DNA of 64,000 nucleotides from Candidatus Dechloromonas phosphorivorans (GCA_016721185.1 JADKIP010000012.1:124001-188000); one strand, 5' to 3'. Shown: positions 53,919-62,328, counted from the stretch's first letter. The notes: a model not told the origin generated them from the sequence alone. A program made the numbers and translations.

Positions 53919-54734
53919 GTGACCAGAATCGTTGTTGTAACTTCAGGCAAAGGCGGCGTCGGCAAGACCACCACCAGCGCCAGCTTCTCCACCGGCCTCG
54001 CCCAGCGCGGTTTCAAAACCGCTGTGATCGACTTCGACGTCGGCCTGCGCAACCTCGACCTGATCATGGGCTGCGAACGCCGCGTCGTTTATGACCTGAT
54101 CAACGTCATCAACGGCGAAGCGACCCTGACCCAGGGCCTGATCAAGGACAAGCACTGCGACAACCTCTACGTGCTGCCCGCCTCGCAAACCCGTGACAAG
54201 GACGCGCTGACCGAAGAAGGCGTTGAAAAGGTTCTCAAGGAACTCGAACATCAGGGCTTCGATTACATCATTTGCGATTCCCCGGCCGGCATCGAATCCG
54301 GCGCCGTGATGGCGCTGACCTTTGCTGACGAAGCGATTGTCGTCACCAACCCGGAAGTTTCCTCGGTACGCGACTCCGACCGCATCCTCGGCATTCTGCA
54401 AGCCAAGTCGCGCCGCGCCATCGAAGGCCGCGAGCCGGTCAAGGAACACCTGCTGATCACCCGCTACAACCCGACCCGCGTTGAAGCCGGCGAAATGCTC
54501 TCCTACAAGGACATCCAGGAAATCCTGCGGGTGCCGATCATCGGCGTCATTCCGGAATCGGAAGATGTGCTGCAGGCTTCCAACCAGGGCGCGCCGGTCA
54601 TTCACCAAAAAGAGTCGGACGTTTCCCTGGCCTATCAGGACGTGGTCGGTCGCTTCCTCGGCGAAGAAAAACCGCTGCGCTTCGTCGATTACGTCAAACC
54701 GGGCCTGCTGAAACGCCTGTTCGGAGGCAAGTGA
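53919..54734 (+). CDS. minD: Septum site-determining ATPase MinD
   Basis: A 271-residue ParA/MinD ATPase starting at GTG 53919 with AAAGAG upstream. The deviant Walker A is SGKGGVGKTT (residues 9-18). IDFDVGLRNLDLIMGCERR near 38 and the C-terminal amphipathic membrane-targeting helix (GLLKRLFGGK) are intact. It recruits MinC to the membrane and oscillates with MinE. Confidence 0.98.
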   Translation: MTRIVVVTSGKGGVGKTTTSASFSTGLAQRGFKTAVIDFDVGLRNLDLIMGCERRVVYDLINVINGEATLTQGLIKDKHCDNLYVLPASQTRDKDALTEEGVEKVLKELEHQGFDYIICDSPAGIESGAVMALTFADEAIVVTNPEVSSVRDSDRILGILQAKSRRAIEGREPVKEHLLITRYNPTRVEAGEMLSYKDIQEILRVPIIGVIPESEDVLQASNQGAPVIHQKESDVSLAYQDVVGRFLGEEKPLRFVDYVKPGLLKRLFGGK

Positions 54735-54735
54735 A

Positions 54736-54993
54736 ATGTCACTGTTTTCCCTGATCTTCGGCAACAAGCCGAAAACCGCCCATCTGGCCAAGGAACGCCT
54801 GCAACTGATCATCGCCCACGAACGCGATGGCGGCGGCAGCAGCGCCAACTTCCTGCCTGACCTGCAACGCGAACTGATTGCCGTGATCTCGAAGTACGTC
54901 AAGGTCAACACCGACGACATCCGCGTTTCGCTGGAAAAGCAGGGCAACTACGAAGTGCTGGAAGTCAATATCGTGCTGCCCGAAAAGGGCTAA
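54736..54993 (+). CDS. minE: Cell division topological specificity factor MinE
   Basis: An 85-residue MinE of normal length. The N-terminal membrane-binding and anti-MinCD part (LFSLIFGNKPKTAHLAKERLQLIIAHER) and the C-terminal dimerisation domain (LQRELIAVISKYVKVNTDDIRVSLEKQ) are both present. The ATG overlaps no gene but lies one base after the minD stop. Confidence 0.97.
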   Translation: MSLFSLIFGNKPKTAHLAKERLQLIIAHERDGGGSSANFLPDLQRELIAVISKYVKVNTDDIRVSLEKQGNYEVLEVNIVLPEKG

Positions 54994-55024
54994 GCGCCTT
55001 TACCGGCACCCCGAAAGGGGACTA

Positions 55025-55062
55025 GCATCAGGGCATTCTGCTTACTCAGGACGCTCTGATGC
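55025..55062 (+). promoter_or_regulatory. Hairpin enclosing the start codon of the ClpX-like gene
   Basis: GCATCAGGGC (55025-55034) can pair with GCTCTGATGC (55053-55062) at nine of ten positions, plus a mismatch. The second arm contains the ATG (55059), and the AGGA ribosome site lies in the loop. Folding could limit translation of the gene after minE. Confidence 0.4.
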
Positions 55063-56105
55063 CCGCCCTCCTCAAACCCAGCGACATTGTTCGCCAGCTT
55101 AACGAACACGTCATCGGCCAGGAAGAGGCGAAGCGCACGCTGGCGGTAGCCATTTATTCGCACTACCGCAAAATGGCCACGGTTGCGGTCGACGCCGTTG
55201 AAGTGACCAAAAGCAACGTCCTGCTGATCGGCCCGACCGGCACCGGCAAAACCCTGCTCTGCGAAACGCTGGCCCGTATCCTTGATGTGCCCTTTGTCAC
55301 CGCCGATGCGACTTCGCTGGCCCAGACCCAGTTTGTCAGCGAAGAGATCGAGGCCATCCTGCACCGCCTGCTCGACCGCGCCAATGACGACCTCGCCGTC
55401 GCCCAGCGCGGCATTGTCTTCGTCGATGAAGTCGACAAGCTGAAACCGATGGGCGGCGAGGCCCGCGCCACTTCCGGCGAGAGCGTCCAGCACGCCCTGC
55501 TCAAGATCATGGAAGGCGCGCCGGTGCGGCTCAACGACGGCCGCCACATCGATACGACCCATATTTTGTTCATCTGCGGCGGCGCCTTTGTCGGGCTCGA
55601 CAAGATCCTGACCAAAACCCACACCTTCGGCTTCATCTCGACCTCGGGCGGCGACGACCAGAAAATCCTCGAACGCCTCAACGCCCGGGTCAAACCGACC
55701 GACCTGCTGGAATTCGGCTTGATCCCCGAATTCGCCGGCCGCCTGCCCATCGTCACCCGGCTCAACGACCTCTCGCAGGAAATGCTGATCCGCATCATGA
55801 CCGAGCCGCGCAACGCCATTTACAAACAGTTCGCTTCGATGCTGCGGGCCGATAACGTCCAATTGCACATCGAACCGACCGTCTTCCGCCAGATCGCCGA
55901 ACTCGCCATTGAGTACAAGGCCGGGGCGCGCAGCCTGCGTGGCATCTTTGAAGAAATGATGACCGATGTGCTTTATGCGATTCCAGACACGCCGTCGATC
56001 CGCAAAGTCATCATCCGTTCGCTATTCGAGCCGGCGGCGTTTGTCACGGACGAGTGCAATGTGACGCCCCTGGAAGCAACGACGGGTCCTGCGGTCAACT
56101 CGTAA
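55059..56105 (+). CDS. Divergent ClpX-like AAA+ ATPase lacking the zinc domain
   Basis: A 348-residue AAA+ protein aligned by eye with the ClpX core from ClpX's EHVIGQ motif to the end, with no N-terminal zinc-binding domain. Walker A is LIGPTGTGKTLL (near 63), Walker B IVFVDEVDK (near 123), sensor-2 GARSLRGIFEEMM. The ClpX pore-1 loop GYVG is replaced (SLAQTQFVSEEIE), the RKH loop is deleted (LNDGRHIDTTHILFI), and the ClpP-docking IGF loop reads HTFGFIST. ATP use is likely intact but substrate threading and ClpP pairing are doubtful. It lies 65 bp after minE. The last residues PAVNS come from a dispersed motif copy. Confidence 0.88.
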   Translation: MPALLKPSDIVRQLNEHVIGQEEAKRTLAVAIYSHYRKMATVAVDAVEVTKSNVLLIGPTGTGKTLLCETLARILDVPFVTADATSLAQTQFVSEEIEAILHRLLDRANDDLAVAQRGIVFVDEVDKLKPMGGEARATSGESVQHALLKIMEGAPVRLNDGRHIDTTHILFICGGAFVGLDKILTKTHTFGFISTSGGDDQKILERLNARVKPTDLLEFGLIPEFAGRLPIVTRLNDLSQEMLIRIMTEPRNAIYKQFASMLRADNVQLHIEPTVFRQIAELAIEYKAGARSLRGIFEEMMTDVLYAIPDTPSIRKVIIRSLFEPAAFVTDECNVTPLEATTGPAVNS

Positions 56106-56110
56106 AAACA
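56089..56110 (+). repeat. Dispersed motif copy at the end of the ClpX-like gene
   Basis: TCCTGCGGTCAACTCGT followed by five A. It encodes the final codons and stop of the ClpX-like gene. Confidence 0.65.
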
Positions 56111-56176
56111 TGAATAAATATATCGCCACCCGGCGGTGACCAGCAAACGGGTATCACCACCGCAACCGAGCCACGC

Positions 56177-57061
56177 ATGACAGCCATCCTCGCCAACAAG
56201 ATCGAGCTCGAATACGAAAGCTTCGGCCGCGAAGCCGACCCTGCCATCCTGCTCATCATGGGTCTCGGCGGCCACCTGACGCGCTGGAACCTTGAACTCT
56301 GCGACCTGCTGGTGGCCTGCGGTTATCGGGTTATCCGCTTCGACAACCGCGACTGCGGGCTATCGACCCATTTCAGCGATGCGCCGGTGCCGGATCTCCG
56401 CGCCTTGCAAAACGGCCAACCCGTTTCCCTGCCCTACACGCTGGACGACCTGGTCGCCGACAGCATCGGACTGCTCGACGCGCTCGGCATCCAGCAGGCG
56501 CACGTCGCTGGCGCCTCGATGGGCGGCGCCATTGCCCAACTGGCCGCCGCCAACTACCCGGAACGCGTCCTTTCGCTGACCAGCATCATGTCGAGCAGCG
56601 GCAACCCGGCCTTGCCAGCGCCCACACCTGCCGCCGCCACAGCCTTGTTCGCCCCCCTGCCGCGCCAGCGTGACCAGGAGAGTATCGTCGCCGACAGCAT
56701 CGCCCGCTACGAAACCCTGGAAAGCCCGGCCTACCCGACGGACCGAGGCCGCTTGCAACAACTGTTTGCCGACGAATACGAACGCAACTTCGACCCGCGC
56801 GGCGTCGCTCGCCAACTCGCCGCCCTGATCGCCAATGGTGATCGCCGCTCGCTGTTGCAGACCATCACGGCCCCCAGCGTTGTCTTGCACGGCGCGGCCG
56901 ATCAACTGATCCAGGTTGCCTGCGGGGAGGATGTCGCCCGCAACATCCCGAATGCCGAATTCCGCATCATCGACGGCATGGGCCACGACTTTCCCGTTGC
57001 ACTGAGTCAAGTGATCGGCGATGCCATTTGTGCTGCCGCGCATCGAGCCGGCCAGCGGTAA
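56177..57061 (+). CDS. Alpha/beta hydrolase
   Basis: A 294-residue cytoplasmic alpha/beta-hydrolase. The nucleophile elbow is GASMGGA near residue 116. The oxyanion HG-like motif is MGLGGHLTRW near 28, the acid lies in LHGAADQLI near 238, and the catalytic His in DGMGHDFP near 264. Substrate unknown: the fold covers esterases, haloperoxidase-like enzymes and PHA-related hydrolases. Closeness to the phasin gene could point to polyester metabolism, but the orientation and 246-bp gap give no firm link. Confidence 0.88.
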   Translation: MTAILANKIELEYESFGREADPAILLIMGLGGHLTRWNLELCDLLVACGYRVIRFDNRDCGLSTHFSDAPVPDLRALQNGQPVSLPYTLDDLVADSIGLLDALGIQQAHVAGASMGGAIAQLAAANYPERVLSLTSIMSSSGNPALPAPTPAAATALFAPLPRQRDQESIVADSIARYETLESPAYPTDRGRLQQLFADEYERNFDPRGVARQLAALIANGDRRSLLQTITAPSVVLHGAADQLIQVACGEDVARNIPNAEFRIIDGMGHDFPVALSQVIGDAICAAAHRAGQR

Positions 57062-57226
57062 GCTGGCTAAGTTGGGTTAGCGCAGCCTGCGGGGCGGCGC
57101 CTCAGGATCTCTGACAAACTATTGCGAACAGGAAAACCGACACTGCCAACCTGAGCCCTCGAACTGCCCTCTCGCGCCAGCAATAGTCAAGTCACAATCC
57201 TCGCTAAAACTTTTATTAAATTAAAA

Positions 57227-57266
57227 TTGCTGCAGTGCACAATAATTCTAATATGTGCGCTATACT
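57227..57266 (+). promoter_or_regulatory. Phasin promoter with PhaR-like operator
   Basis: TTGCTGCAGTGCACAA at 57227-57242 contains the TGC-rich near-palindrome typical of PhaR operators before phasin genes. TATACT at 57261-57266 is a -10-like element. The phasin ATG is at 57308 with GGAG upstream. A second, very similar operator-like sequence occurs at 57982. Confidence 0.6.
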
Positions 57267-57307
57267 CATTTCCGAACTAAACGAAAACCCTATACCGGAG
57301 ATACACA

Positions 57308-57820
57308 ATGTCGATCAATACCGAACAATTCGCTGCCGCCAACAAAGCCACCGTTGACTCCCTGTTGTCAGTTGCCAACACCGCCCTCGCATCTGCCGAG
57401 CGCATCGCTGCCCTGAACCTGAACACCGCCCGTTCAGCTCTGGAAGAAGGCGTTTCCAACGTCAAGAGCGTGCTCGAAGCCAAGGACCCGCAAGCTGCTA
57501 TCGCCGCTCAATCCGCCCTGGCCAAACCGGCTGTCGAAAAGGCTGTTGCCTACTCGCGTTCGGTCTATGAAATCACCAGCGAAACCCAGCAAGAACTCGC
57601 CAAGGCAGTTCAGGCTCAGTTCGCCGACTTCCAGAAATCCATGACCGGCATGACCGAGATGTTCACCAAGTCTGCCCCGGCTGGTTCGGAAAGCGCTGTT
57701 GCCGCAATCCAGAGCGCCATTGCTGCCGCGAACTCCGCTTTCGGCAACATGAACTCGGTCGCCAAGCAGTTTGCTGAAAAAGCACAAGCCAACATCGCTG
57801 CTGTGACCAAAGCCAAGTAA
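57308..57820 (+). CDS. phaP: Phasin (PHA granule-associated protein)
   Basis: A 170-residue phasin_2 family protein with no signal peptide: helical, Ala-rich, with INTEQFAAANKATVDSLLSVANTALASAERIAALN at the start and the typical region KPAVEKAVAYSRSVYEITSETQQELAKAVQAQF. It coats polyhydroxyalkanoate granules. It has its own promoter and a strong terminator, so it is monocistronic and probably highly expressed. No PHA synthase lies in this window. Confidence 0.95.
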   Translation: MSINTEQFAAANKATVDSLLSVANTALASAERIAALNLNTARSALEEGVSNVKSVLEAKDPQAAIAAQSALAKPAVEKAVAYSRSVYEITSETQQELAKAVQAQFADFQKSMTGMTEMFTKSAPAGSESAVAAIQSAIAAANSAFGNMNSVAKQFAEKAQANIAAVTKAK

Positions 57821-57835
57821 TACCTGCTACACCCC

Positions 57836-57870
57836 AAAAAAAGGCCCCGCGAATTTCGCGGGGCCTTTTG
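57836..57870 (+). terminator. Terminator of phaP
   Basis: AAGGCCCCGCGAA (57841-57853) and TTCGCGGGGCCTT (57854-57866) form a 13-bp perfect stem with almost no loop, flanked by A- and T-rich sequence (AAAAAAA before, TTTTG after). Confidence 0.9.
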
Positions 57871-57981
57871 CATTTTATGTTGTGCATTTTGCGGGAAACA
57901 ATCGAGTGGCCCAATCGAAACGACATTGGAAGCCCCTATAGCCTCGATAGCGCTGAGTCGTAACAATTCGATACATTAGTT

Positions 57982-58013
57982 TTGTTGCGGTGCACAATAT
58001 TTAAGTGCATAAT
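57982..58013 (+). promoter_or_regulatory. Second phasin-type operator with sigma-70-like promoter
   Basis: TTGTTGCGGTGCACAA (57982-57997) matches the phasin operator at 14 of 16 positions. It overlaps TTGCGG (57985-57990) and, 17 bases later, CATAAT (58008-58013), a near-consensus promoter. No gene start follows within 150 bp on this strand. Confidence 0.5.
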
Positions 58014-58019
58014 TGGGGC

Positions 58020-58077
58020 TGTCTCCTCCATCTCCTCCAAGAAATGGATTTAGCCCGCCTCGAGCGGGCTTTTTTTT
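58020..58077 (+). ncRNA. Candidate short RNA between phasin-type promoter and terminator
   Basis: The promoter above would start a transcript near 58020. AGCCCGC (58052-58058) and GCGGGCT (58064-58070) then form a 7-bp stem followed by eight T (58070-58077). The result is an RNA of about 58 nt with a pyrimidine-rich stretch (TCTCCTCCATCTCCTCC), which could pair with purine-rich ribosome sites. Alternatively it is the remnant of a deleted second phasin gene. Confidence 0.35.
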
Positions 58078-58184
58078 GCCGAGCCAAGTTATGTACTCAC
58101 CCAGGCAAGCCTGACGGGAAGAGGCCACGCCAAGCTTTCGCCTTTAAAATAGCCCAAACAACCCCGCCCCCCATGGAGATCTCA

Positions 58185-58388
58185 ATGTCGAAAAACGACC
58201 TCGATACACAAACCGAACGCATGCTCGATGCCGCAATGGACGGACTGACGCCGCATCAGGCGCTGATCAAAGCCTCCCTTGCCGATGCGGCCAATGTCGC
58301 CGAGCGCGCCGCAGCCAAAGAAAAAAACCGGGAACGGGCTTTGAAGTTGCTGGCAGCAATCGAGAAATCGCAAGCCAAAGCTGATTGA
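58185..58388 (+). CDS. Small helical hypothetical protein
   Basis: Start at ATG 58185 with GGAG 6 nt upstream; the longer frame from 58005 runs through a terminator and is rejected. The 67-residue product is charged and helical (LDTQTERMLDAAMDGLTPHQALIKASLADAANVAERAAAKEKNRERALKL), with no signal or membrane segment. Not recognised. It lies between the phaP region and the convergent actP gene. Confidence 0.7.
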   Translation: MSKNDLDTQTERMLDAAMDGLTPHQALIKASLADAANVAERAAAKEKNRERALKLLAAIEKSQAKAD

Positions 58389-58437
58389 GATCAGTCAGCG
58401 AGGGCGTTTCGCAGAGCGCCCCGATCAAACCAGTGGA

Positions 58438-58461
58438 CAAAAAAAGGGGCCCGAAGGCCCC
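58438..58461 (-). terminator. Terminator of the yjcH-actP operon
   Basis: GGGGCC and GGCCCC around CGAA (58446-58461) form a GC-rich stem. On the minus strand it is followed by seven T (58445-58439). Placed 56 bp past the actP stop. Confidence 0.8.
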
Positions 58462-58516
58462 TGGAGGAATGAGACAAGGGGTGCTGTTCTCCCGCTATCT
58501 CTCCCGCAGAACAGGT

Positions 58517-60190
58517 TTAGTGCGCGTGCGCGCCGGCAGAACCGAGCCCGGTCTGGGCGCGGATGTACTGCTCTTCGTAGGCCGCTTTTTCGTTGTCCGC
58601 ACGGGCGCTCTTGTCGGTCACCGAAAGCAGCCAGGTGACGAAGAAGGCCAGCGTCATCGAAACGATAGCCGGGTGGTCGTACGGGAAGATGGCAGCCGGA
58701 TTGCCGAAAATCTTGACCCAGACGGTCGGCGACAGGATCACCAGACCAACCGAGGACACCAGACCGGCAATACCGCCCCACAGCGCGCCACGGGTGGTCA
58801 GACCTTTCCAGTACATTGACAGAATGAGGACCGGGAAGTTGACCGACGAGGCAACACCGAAGGCGAGCGCGACGAGGAACAACACGTTCTGATCCTTGAA
58901 GGCAATGCCGAGCAGGATGGCAGTAATGCCAAGACCGACGGAAGCAAAGCGGGTGACCCTCATTTCCTGTTCGCTGGTTGCCGTGCCCTTCTTGATGACG
59001 CGAGCGTACAGGTCATGCGAGATGGCAGAAGCACCAGCCAGCGCCAGACCGGAAACCACGGCCAGAATGGTGGCAAAGGCAACAGCCGACAGGAAGCCGA
59101 GGAAGATGTCGCCGCCGACGGCTTTGGCCAGGTGCATGACGGGCATATTGCCGCCACCGATGATCTTGCCGCCGACAATGCCACCTTCGAAGTAGGCCGG
59201 GTTGGTGCCGACGATGGAGATCGCAGCAGCGCCGAGAACGATGGTGACGAGGAAGAACAAACCAATGAAACCGGTGGCGTAGAACACCGACTTGCGGGCT
59301 TCCTTGGCGTTCGGCACGGTGAAGAAGCGCATCATGATGTGCGGCAGGCCGGCGGTACCGAAAAGCAGACCCAGCGACAGCGAGAAGGCTGAGATCGGAT
59401 CAGCCATCAGCGAACCCGGGGCCATCATCTTTTCGCCCAGCTTGTGCGACTCGATGGCCTTGCTGAAGAGATTGTCGAGCGACCAGCCGAATTGCGACAA
59501 GGTCATCAGCATCAGCGTGATACCGCCACCGAGCAGCAAGCAGGCCTTGATGATCTGCACCCAGGTCGTAGCGGTCATGCCGCCGAAGGTGACATAGACC
59601 ATCATCAGGATACCGACACAAACCACCGCGTAGTTGTATTCCAGACCGAACAGCAACTGGATCAACTGGCCAGCACCGACCATCTGCACGATCAGGTAGA
59701 AGCAGACGACAGTCAGCGAACCGATGGCCGCGAAGGTGCGGATACGATTTTGATCGAGACGATAGGAGGCGATGTCGGCAAAGGTGAATTTTCCGAGATT
59801 GCGCAGCCGTTCGGCAATCAGGAACAGGATGATCGGCCAGCCGATGAAGAAGCAGACAGCATAGACGAAGCCATCGTAGCCCTTGAAATAGACCATCGAG
59901 GTGATACCGAGCAGCGTTGCCGCCGACATGTAGTCACCAGCGATTGCCAGGCCGTTCTGGAAACCGGTAATACCGCCGCCAGCCGTGTAGAAATCGGCCG
60001 TGGTCTTGGTCTTGCCGGCTGCCCACTTGGTGATACCCAGGGTGGCGACGACGAAGATCATGAACATCGCGATGGCGCTGACATTGATGGGCTGTTTTTC
60101 GACGCCTTCAATAGCGCCACCAGCGGCAAAAACGGTGAACGATGCGGCCAACAGCGTGCCGGCAATCAGTGCGAAAAAGGAACGTTTCAT
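58517..60190 (-). CDS. actP: Cation/acetate symporter ActP
   Basis: A 557-residue sodium:solute symporter of the SSS family with a signal-like first helix and about 13 membrane segments. Motifs ADFYTAGGGITGFQNGLAIAGDYMSAATLLG near 66 and FATILAVVSGLALAGASAISHDLYA near 375 are typical of ActP. It imports acetate and other short carboxylates, and supplies acetyl-CoA for growth or PHA. Its ATG overlaps the stop of the DUF485 gene, the usual yjcH-actP arrangement. Confidence 0.96.
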   Translation of the reverse strand: MKRSFFALIAGTLLAASFTVFAAGGAIEGVEKQPINVSAIAMFMIFVVATLGITKWAAGKTKTTADFYTAGGGITGFQNGLAIAGDYMSAATLLGITSMVYFKGYDGFVYAVCFFIGWPIILFLIAERLRNLGKFTFADIASYRLDQNRIRTFAAIGSLTVVCFYLIVQMVGAGQLIQLLFGLEYNYAVVCVGILMMVYVTFGGMTATTWVQIIKACLLLGGGITLMLMTLSQFGWSLDNLFSKAIESHKLGEKMMAPGSLMADPISAFSLSLGLLFGTAGLPHIMMRFFTVPNAKEARKSVFYATGFIGLFFLVTIVLGAAAISIVGTNPAYFEGGIVGGKIIGGGNMPVMHLAKAVGGDIFLGFLSAVAFATILAVVSGLALAGASAISHDLYARVIKKGTATSEQEMRVTRFASVGLGITAILLGIAFKDQNVLFLVALAFGVASSVNFPVLILSMYWKGLTTRGALWGGIAGLVSSVGLVILSPTVWVKIFGNPAAIFPYDHPAIVSMTLAFFVTWLLSVTDKSARADNEKAAYEEQYIRAQTGLGSAGAHAH

Positions 60191-60501
60191 TTACCGGCCT
60201 CCTTGAGTACTTCTGCAGTAAGGCGGTCGAACTCGCCATTGGCGCGGCTGACATAGACACCCGTCAGCAACCAGCCGCCGATGATGATCAACGCAGCGAT
60301 CGGCCAGCCGATGGTCACGATGCCGCCTTCAGCCAGCTTGGTCGCAAAAAACTGCGGCTGCGTCGAAACAAGAAACATGAAGCTGTAGTAAGGCACGAGC
60401 ACGACGAGGGAAAGAATGATCGCGAAGCGCGTGCGCTTGCCGACCAGTTCGGCAAATTTCGGATTAGCCCGAATTTTTACCTGGATACTGTCTTTAGACA
60501 T
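60187..60501 (-). CDS. yjcH: DUF485 inner membrane protein YjcH
   Basis: Start at ATG 60501, which has a near-perfect AAGGAGG site. The 104-residue protein has two membrane helices (FAIILSLVVLVPYYSFMFLV and GWPIAALIIIGGWLLTGVYVS) joined by a loop, then a short tail, the DUF485 layout. It is always found before actP and likely assists it. Overlaps actP by ATGA. Confidence 0.95.
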   Translation of the reverse strand: MSKDSIQVKIRANPKFAELVGKRTRFAIILSLVVLVPYYSFMFLVSTQPQFFATKLAEGGIVTIGWPIAALIIIGGWLLTGVYVSRANGEFDRLTAEVLKEAGK

Positions 60502-60613
60502 AAAACCTCCTTGAGACACCTGTTAAATCAAAACGAAAAATTGCTGTTCTCTTTGTTTTTATTGTTTGGCTGCCGGGTCGCTTCAGGCCATCGAAGTCGC
60601 CCGTCAGTCCAGA

Positions 60614-62252
60614 TTACATATTTGGATAGTTCGGCCCGCCGCCGCCTTCCGGCACCGTCCAGTTGATGTTCTGGGTCGGATCCTTGATGTCGCAGGTCTT
60701 GCAGTGCAGGCAGTTCTGGCCGTTGATCTGCAGCCGCGGCTTGCCCTCTTCCTCACCGACGATTTCATAGACGCCGGCCGGGCAATAGCGGGTTTCCGGC
60801 GCGCCGTATTGGGCGTAGTTCACGCTGATCGCAACGCTGGCATCCTTCAGCTGCAGATGGCAGCGCTGGTTTTCCTCGTGGTTGGTGCTGGAGAGGAAGA
60901 CCGAGGACAGGCGGTCGAAGCTGAGCTTGCCGTCCGGTTTCGGGTAGTCGATCTTCGGGTAATCGTTCTTGTTGCCCAGTTGGCTGTGGTCGTCGTGGTG
61001 ATGCAGCGTCCACGGCGCCTTGCCCTTGAACAGGAAGGTGTCGATGGCGCCGTAGGCCAGACCGCCCCACAGGCCCCACTTGAAGGCCGGGCGGATGTTG
61101 CGCACCGTGTGCAACTCGTCCCACAGCCAGCTTTGCCTGATCTGCTCGCCATAGCCGCTTGCTTCCGCCCCGGCATTTTCCTGACCGAGATGGGCAAACA
61201 CCGCCTCGGCGGCGACCATGCCGGACTTCATCGCCATGTGCGTGCCCTTGATCTTGGGCACATTGAGGAAGCCGGCGGTATCGCCAACCAGCAAGCCGCC
61301 GGGGAAATGCAGCTTGGGAATCGACTGGAAGCCGCCTTCCGACAGCGCGCGGGCGCCGTAGGAAATGCGCCGGCCGCCTTCGAAGAAGCCGCGAATCGCC
61401 GGGTGCGTCTTGTAGCGCTGGAATTCCTCGTAGGGCGACAGCCACGGGTTCTTGTAGTCGAGGCCGACGACGACGCCCACGGCGACCAGATTGTTTTCCA
61501 GGTGATAGAGGAAGGAACCGCCATAGGTGTCGGAGGCCAGCGGCCAGCCCACGGTATGCACGATCAGCCCGGGCTGGTGCTTGGCCGGGTCGATTTCCCA
61601 CAGCTCCTTGATGCCGATGCCGTAGGTTTGCGGATCGATGCCGTCGCGCAGAGTCGAATTTGCTGAACAATTGCTTGGTCAGCGAGCCGCGGCAGCCTTC
61701 GGCGAAAATGGTCTGGCGGGCGTGCAGTTCCATGCCCGGCTGGAAGTTGTGCGTTTGCTCGCCATCCTTGCCGATACCGAGATCGCCGGTGGCGACGCCC
61801 TTGACCGAACCATCCTCGTGGTAAAGCACTTCGGCGGCGGCAAAGCCGGGGTAGATCTCGACGCCCAGCGCCTCGGCCTGCTCACCCAGCCAGCGGGCAA
61901 GATTGCCCAGGCTGATGATGTAGTTGCCGTGATTCGACATCTGCGGCGGCGTCGGCAGCTTCCAGGAGCCGCTTTCGGTCAGGAAGAGCAGGCGGTCTTC
62001 ACCGGCCGGCGTGTTGAGCGGCGCGCCGCGTTCCTGCCAGTCGGGGAAAAGCTCGGCCAGCGCGTGCGGTTCGAGCACGGCGCCGGAGAGAATATGGGCG
62101 CCGATTTCCGAGCCTTTTTCCAGCAGGCAAACGGAAACTTCCTTGCCCGCGGCTTCGGCCAGTTGCTTGATGCGGATCGCCGCCGACAGCCCGGACGGGC
62201 CGCCGCCGATGATCACGACATCGTATTCCATTGCATCACGATCAGTGCGCAT
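60614..62252 (-). CDS. Electron transfer flavoprotein-ubiquinone oxidoreductase (frameshifted)
   Basis: Two frames together make ETF-QO. The N-terminal part (ATG 62252, with AAGGGA upstream) has the FAD motif YDVVIIGGGPSGLSAAIRIKQ and runs to LTKQLFSKFD. The C-terminal part resumes one frame over as LRDGIDPQTYGIG and ends at 60614 with the 4Fe-4S ligands in YCPAGVYEI and NCLHCKTCDIKDP. Removing one base near 61652 restores a protein of about 545 residues. It passes electrons from ETF (acyl-CoA dehydrogenases) to ubiquinone at the inner membrane. The break may be a sequence error. It lies next to an acyl-CoA dehydrogenase gene. Confidence 0.88.
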
Positions 62253-62263
62253 AGGTCCCTTCC

Positions 62264-62311
62264 GGGGGGCTGGGGGGGGGGGGGGCCCGGGGGGGGGCGG
62301 GGCGGGGGGGG
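62264..62311. other. Anomalous poly-G block, probable sequencing or assembly artefact
   Basis: Of these 48 bases 41 are G, in runs of 6, 14, 9, 4 and 8, interrupted by C, T and CCC. It lies just upstream of the ETF-QO start. Nothing else in the window resembles it. Long G-runs without signal are a known error of two-colour short-read chemistry. Confidence 0.75.
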
Positions 62312-62328
62312 CCGCGTATCGAAGACTC

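Noticed and set aside
58005..58184. Longer N-terminus of the small protein at 58185
   Set aside because: It would run through the promoter-terminator segment, has no ribosome site, and ATG 58185 has GGAG at good spacing.
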